NCBI GenBank assembly: GCA_021397835.1
Contig: JAJFZO010000863.1
Location: 372,001 to 436,000, forward strand
Direction of reading: 5' to 3'
DNA: 64,000 nt
From: Moringa oleifera
Taxonomy: Eukaryota > Streptophyta > Magnoliopsida > Brassicales > Moringaceae
Both the position numbers and the translations under genes were made by a program. Below, piece after piece: positions 61,436 to 64,000 of the stretch (its first letter is position 1; the number at the start of each line of letters is the position of its first letter). Below the pieces are notes generated by a model. The model searched no databases. It had not been told where the DNA came from and saw only the letters and a program-made list of their open reading frames with translations.

Positions 61436-62537
61436 ATCTCAAGTATAGTTAGACCTAAGAACTCAAAATTCAAAGTTTTCTAGTGCATGTATATCTAAAA
61501 ATTATTTCAATTCTTTCTTACTTAGGAAAAATTAGCCTTTAGCAAGGGTTTGATTTGGAGCCACTGACTCTATAATAAAAGCTTGAGTGAGTAACACTAT
61601 ATAATTTAGCACTCGAGACAATATACTTTCTCGAAAACATCATCATCAGAATTATTTATTATTTCAAAGCCAACTATATAAGGCAGAAGGCAAATCATCA
61701 TAACTGTCATGTCGTCAAATTCATTATCATGATCCATTTCTTCAATGGATAACAATGTTCTTCATTAGGAAGCTCATTAGGTTGAGCAAGCTGAGTGCCT
61801 AAGATCGGATATTCACGTCTAACATCATAGTCCATCAACTCATGCATGTTCAATTTATCAATTATGTTATATTAAGGAGTTTCATGTTGGAATAAAAAGT
61901 AACCAAACTTCCACCTTGAATGGAAGGCTATGGCTACAAAGCATGGATCATGCATCATTGACTTAGTTTCTCCTAGTACAAAATCTAAAAGGATATATCC
62001 CTCCTAACATTCCACCATCACCAATACCATGTATTCTTTCTGCAACATTCTACTCCACCAAATCCATAATTATGCATAAAATTATGTTATCGTCATACAA
62101 TAAAAACTCAACATCCTCGCCATTAGTATCTTAATTTTTTTCGAAATTTTTTTGTTATTAACTATTTTATGCAATCAAATGTCAAACCTAGAGGATTCAA
62201 CCTTTACATAAGATTTAACTATCTACAACAACTGTGCATAAATCATACCTCTTTAAATGATACATTTTTAATTTTAACAAATTTACCATTATAATCAAAA
62301 CATCCTCTTAATCCAAACCACTGACTATTATACAATATTATAATGACATTCTACAATTAAACATTATCATCCATAATATACCAATCATGAAAATCAATAC
62401 ATGAAACTTACAACGCAATGCACAAAAAATAAGAGAATCAACACAAGAATCAATAAATCAAGCCACGATGATTCTTGATTACTTTGCGCAAAAATTATCA
62501 AGCATTTCATGGGACCAATTTATGACATTACTAACAT
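61436..62537. other. intergenic, possibly displaced MULE N-terminal region
   Basis: The minus strand has short open stretches, for example an acidic EEMDHDNEFDD near 61740 and FEIINNSDDDVFEKVYC near 61640, similar in style to the region before the DNA-binding part of MULE proteins. This is suggestive only; no diagnostic motif. Confidence 0.25.
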
Positions 62538-63213
62538 GTTTGATTCGTGAAATGGAATTGAGAGAGAATAAAATAAGTATTCTCTAGAAATAGAAAAGAA
62601 AAAGAATTAAAAAAAATAAATATTATTATGTTTAGTTTATCATAATTGAATAGAGTATAAATTTATTTTCATGTGTTTGGTTTACCAAAAGATAAGGTAA
62701 GAAAGTAATTGAAATAAGTTTAAAAAACCAACGTATTTTTTGACTAAATTAATTATAATTTAATTAATATTTTTTATAAAATTTATTAAAATAATATTAA
62801 TTAATTAATATTTTATAATAATAAATTATTATAAAAATAATATGCTAATAACTACTTTTTATTTTGAATATAAATATTACAAAAATAAAATTAATATTAA
62901 CTAAATATTTTAGTAATAATAATTTTTTGTAAATTATTTAAAAATAAAAAATTAAAATTTTTATAATTATATACATGATAGTAATTTAAGAATTTTGTAA
63001 ATGATACAATGAGAATAAAAATGTACCTGTTCTTTATTTTCATAGAATAACTATTTTAAAAATTTATTTTAAAATAATTATTTTAAATTTTAAAAGAATA
63101 AAAATTTATCAAAGAATTATAATTTTTTAATAAAAATAAATCAAATGCTGAAAAAACAATTTCATTTGAAATAAAATAAACAAAAGTTCGTATTTTTACG
63201 AACCAGACATGCC
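62538..63213. mobile_element. non-autonomous TIR element (MITE-like)
   Basis: Left end CATGTTTGATTCGT (62538) and right end ACGAACCAGACATG (to about 63213) are inverted repeats with two mismatches in 14. The interior is AT-rich without coding sequence. Size about 675 bp. Superfamily not certain; ends resemble common plant hAT-like MITEs. Confidence 0.5.
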
Positions 63214-64000
63214 ATATATGATTTAATTAAAACTCTGCATGATTTTACTTATTAATGAACAAAACTTTTAAAGTTTAGAAGATTTTATCATGTCATAAAA
63301 ATTGACCTAGAAATTGAAAAACTGACATAACTTTATCATTCATGTATTGAAAGTCTAAAAGTCTACACTGCCAAAAAAAAGTTTAAAAGTCTACACAATT
63401 TGATATTCAAAACATGATTTATATAATTTTTACAGTTTAAAACTAAATTGTTGTTCAAAAGCTGGACAATAGTAAATTCACCCAAATTCATTAATCAAAA
63501 TGCATAAATGGTAATGCATTTTTTGTGTTTAAAACAGAAACACATGCTATCCCTTTAAATCAACTAAGACTTTTTAATTTCATATCACAAAGATTTGACA
63601 AAAGCAAATTCCGATTTCATAAAAAAAGCCCTTAAGTCATTATGTGAGAGAAGTTGACTGAAACTCATCAAAATACTGATAATCCATCTGACTATGTTTA
63701 AAAAAACAAAAAAAAAAAACAAGCTTTTAACTTTATGCCAAACTCTTCTTTCTTTTTTAAATCCATTAAAAAGTCAGTAAGTATTTTGACCATTTCATGT
63801 CAATTAAACATTAAAAAATTATGAGAAAGTTTCGTTAAGAAGAGAACGGGTACTATTTTTGGCAATTTACTCACATTTTATATATTATATGTTTCCCCCC
63901 TGCATAAATGTAAAATATGAAAGAGTGCATGCTTTTTCTTTTCCATCAATTTAAAGAAACTTTAGGCTTGGTAATGCAACATGATTCTATTTATTTTCAT
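63214..64000. other. intergenic, no gene recognised
   Basis: AT-rich sequence to the window edge with no family-like frame and no obvious repeat. Confidence 0.5.

Noticed and set aside
1..64000. CRISPR arrays, bacterial operons, phage or integron modules
   Set aside because: Spliced plant genes throughout; no regularly spaced repeats or bacterial-type genes were seen.
1..64000. tRNA or rRNA genes
   Set aside because: No cloverleaf or rRNA segment was recognised by eye; a tRNAscan run would be decisive.

Overview
The window is nuclear DNA of a eudicot plant. Genes are split by many short introns, intergenic DNA is very AT-rich, and Ty1/copia, MULE and MITE remnants are common. Every confident protein matches a plant family. 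The order isochorismatase-like / NPF1 transporter / AAE13 parallels Arabidopsis At3g16190 - At3g16180 - At3g16170, which fits a rosid-like eudicot. The species cannot be named from the sequence. I assembled exons by hand from GT-AG (once AT-AC) signals, reading phase and family knowledge.

Layout. (1) 1-2453, + strand: exons 2-9 of a bHLH68-type transcription factor whose first exon lies left of the window; its 3' UTR carries a 16-bp hairpin. (2) 2.5-11 kb: intergenic DNA with a plant-transposon ORF carrying two stops, and two broken copia elements meeting head to head near 7280. (3) 11.1-48.4 kb is the gene island: isochorismatase-family hydrolase (+), NPF1.2-like transporter (+), type II peroxiredoxin PRXIIB (+), malonyl-CoA synthetase AAE13 (-, 16 exons), a broken PLANT CADMIUM RESISTANCE 8-like gene (-), CcmH-like mitochondrial cytochrome c maturation protein (-), then, after about 7 kb of AT-rich and retroelement-derived DNA, a pGlcT2-like sugar transporter (-, 14 exons). 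(4) 48.5-64 kb: transposon-derived DNA, including a gag/protease copia remnant whose right LTR holds two tandem MITEs, a MULE transposase remnant, a degenerate copia element with both LTRs (about 56.4-61.4 kb), and a TIR element near 62.5-63.2 kb.

The genes do not form one pathway. AAE13 (malonate to malonyl-CoA, including for mitochondrial fatty acid synthesis) and CCMH (haem-protein assembly) both serve mitochondria. PRXIIB removes peroxides in the cytosol. NPF1 and pGlcT2 are membrane transporters. PRXIIB and AAE13 are convergent, with only about 280 bp between their stop codons.

Most notable: an AT-AC U12-type intron in AAE13; two AAE13 start codons predicting mitochondrial and cytosolic forms; loss of the resolving cysteine in PRXIIB; two independent tandem duplications that each copy a splice site (AAE13 exon 10 acceptor, pGlcT2 exon 13 donor); and a retroelement LTR placed just upstream of pGlcT2. 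No wholly new system was evident.
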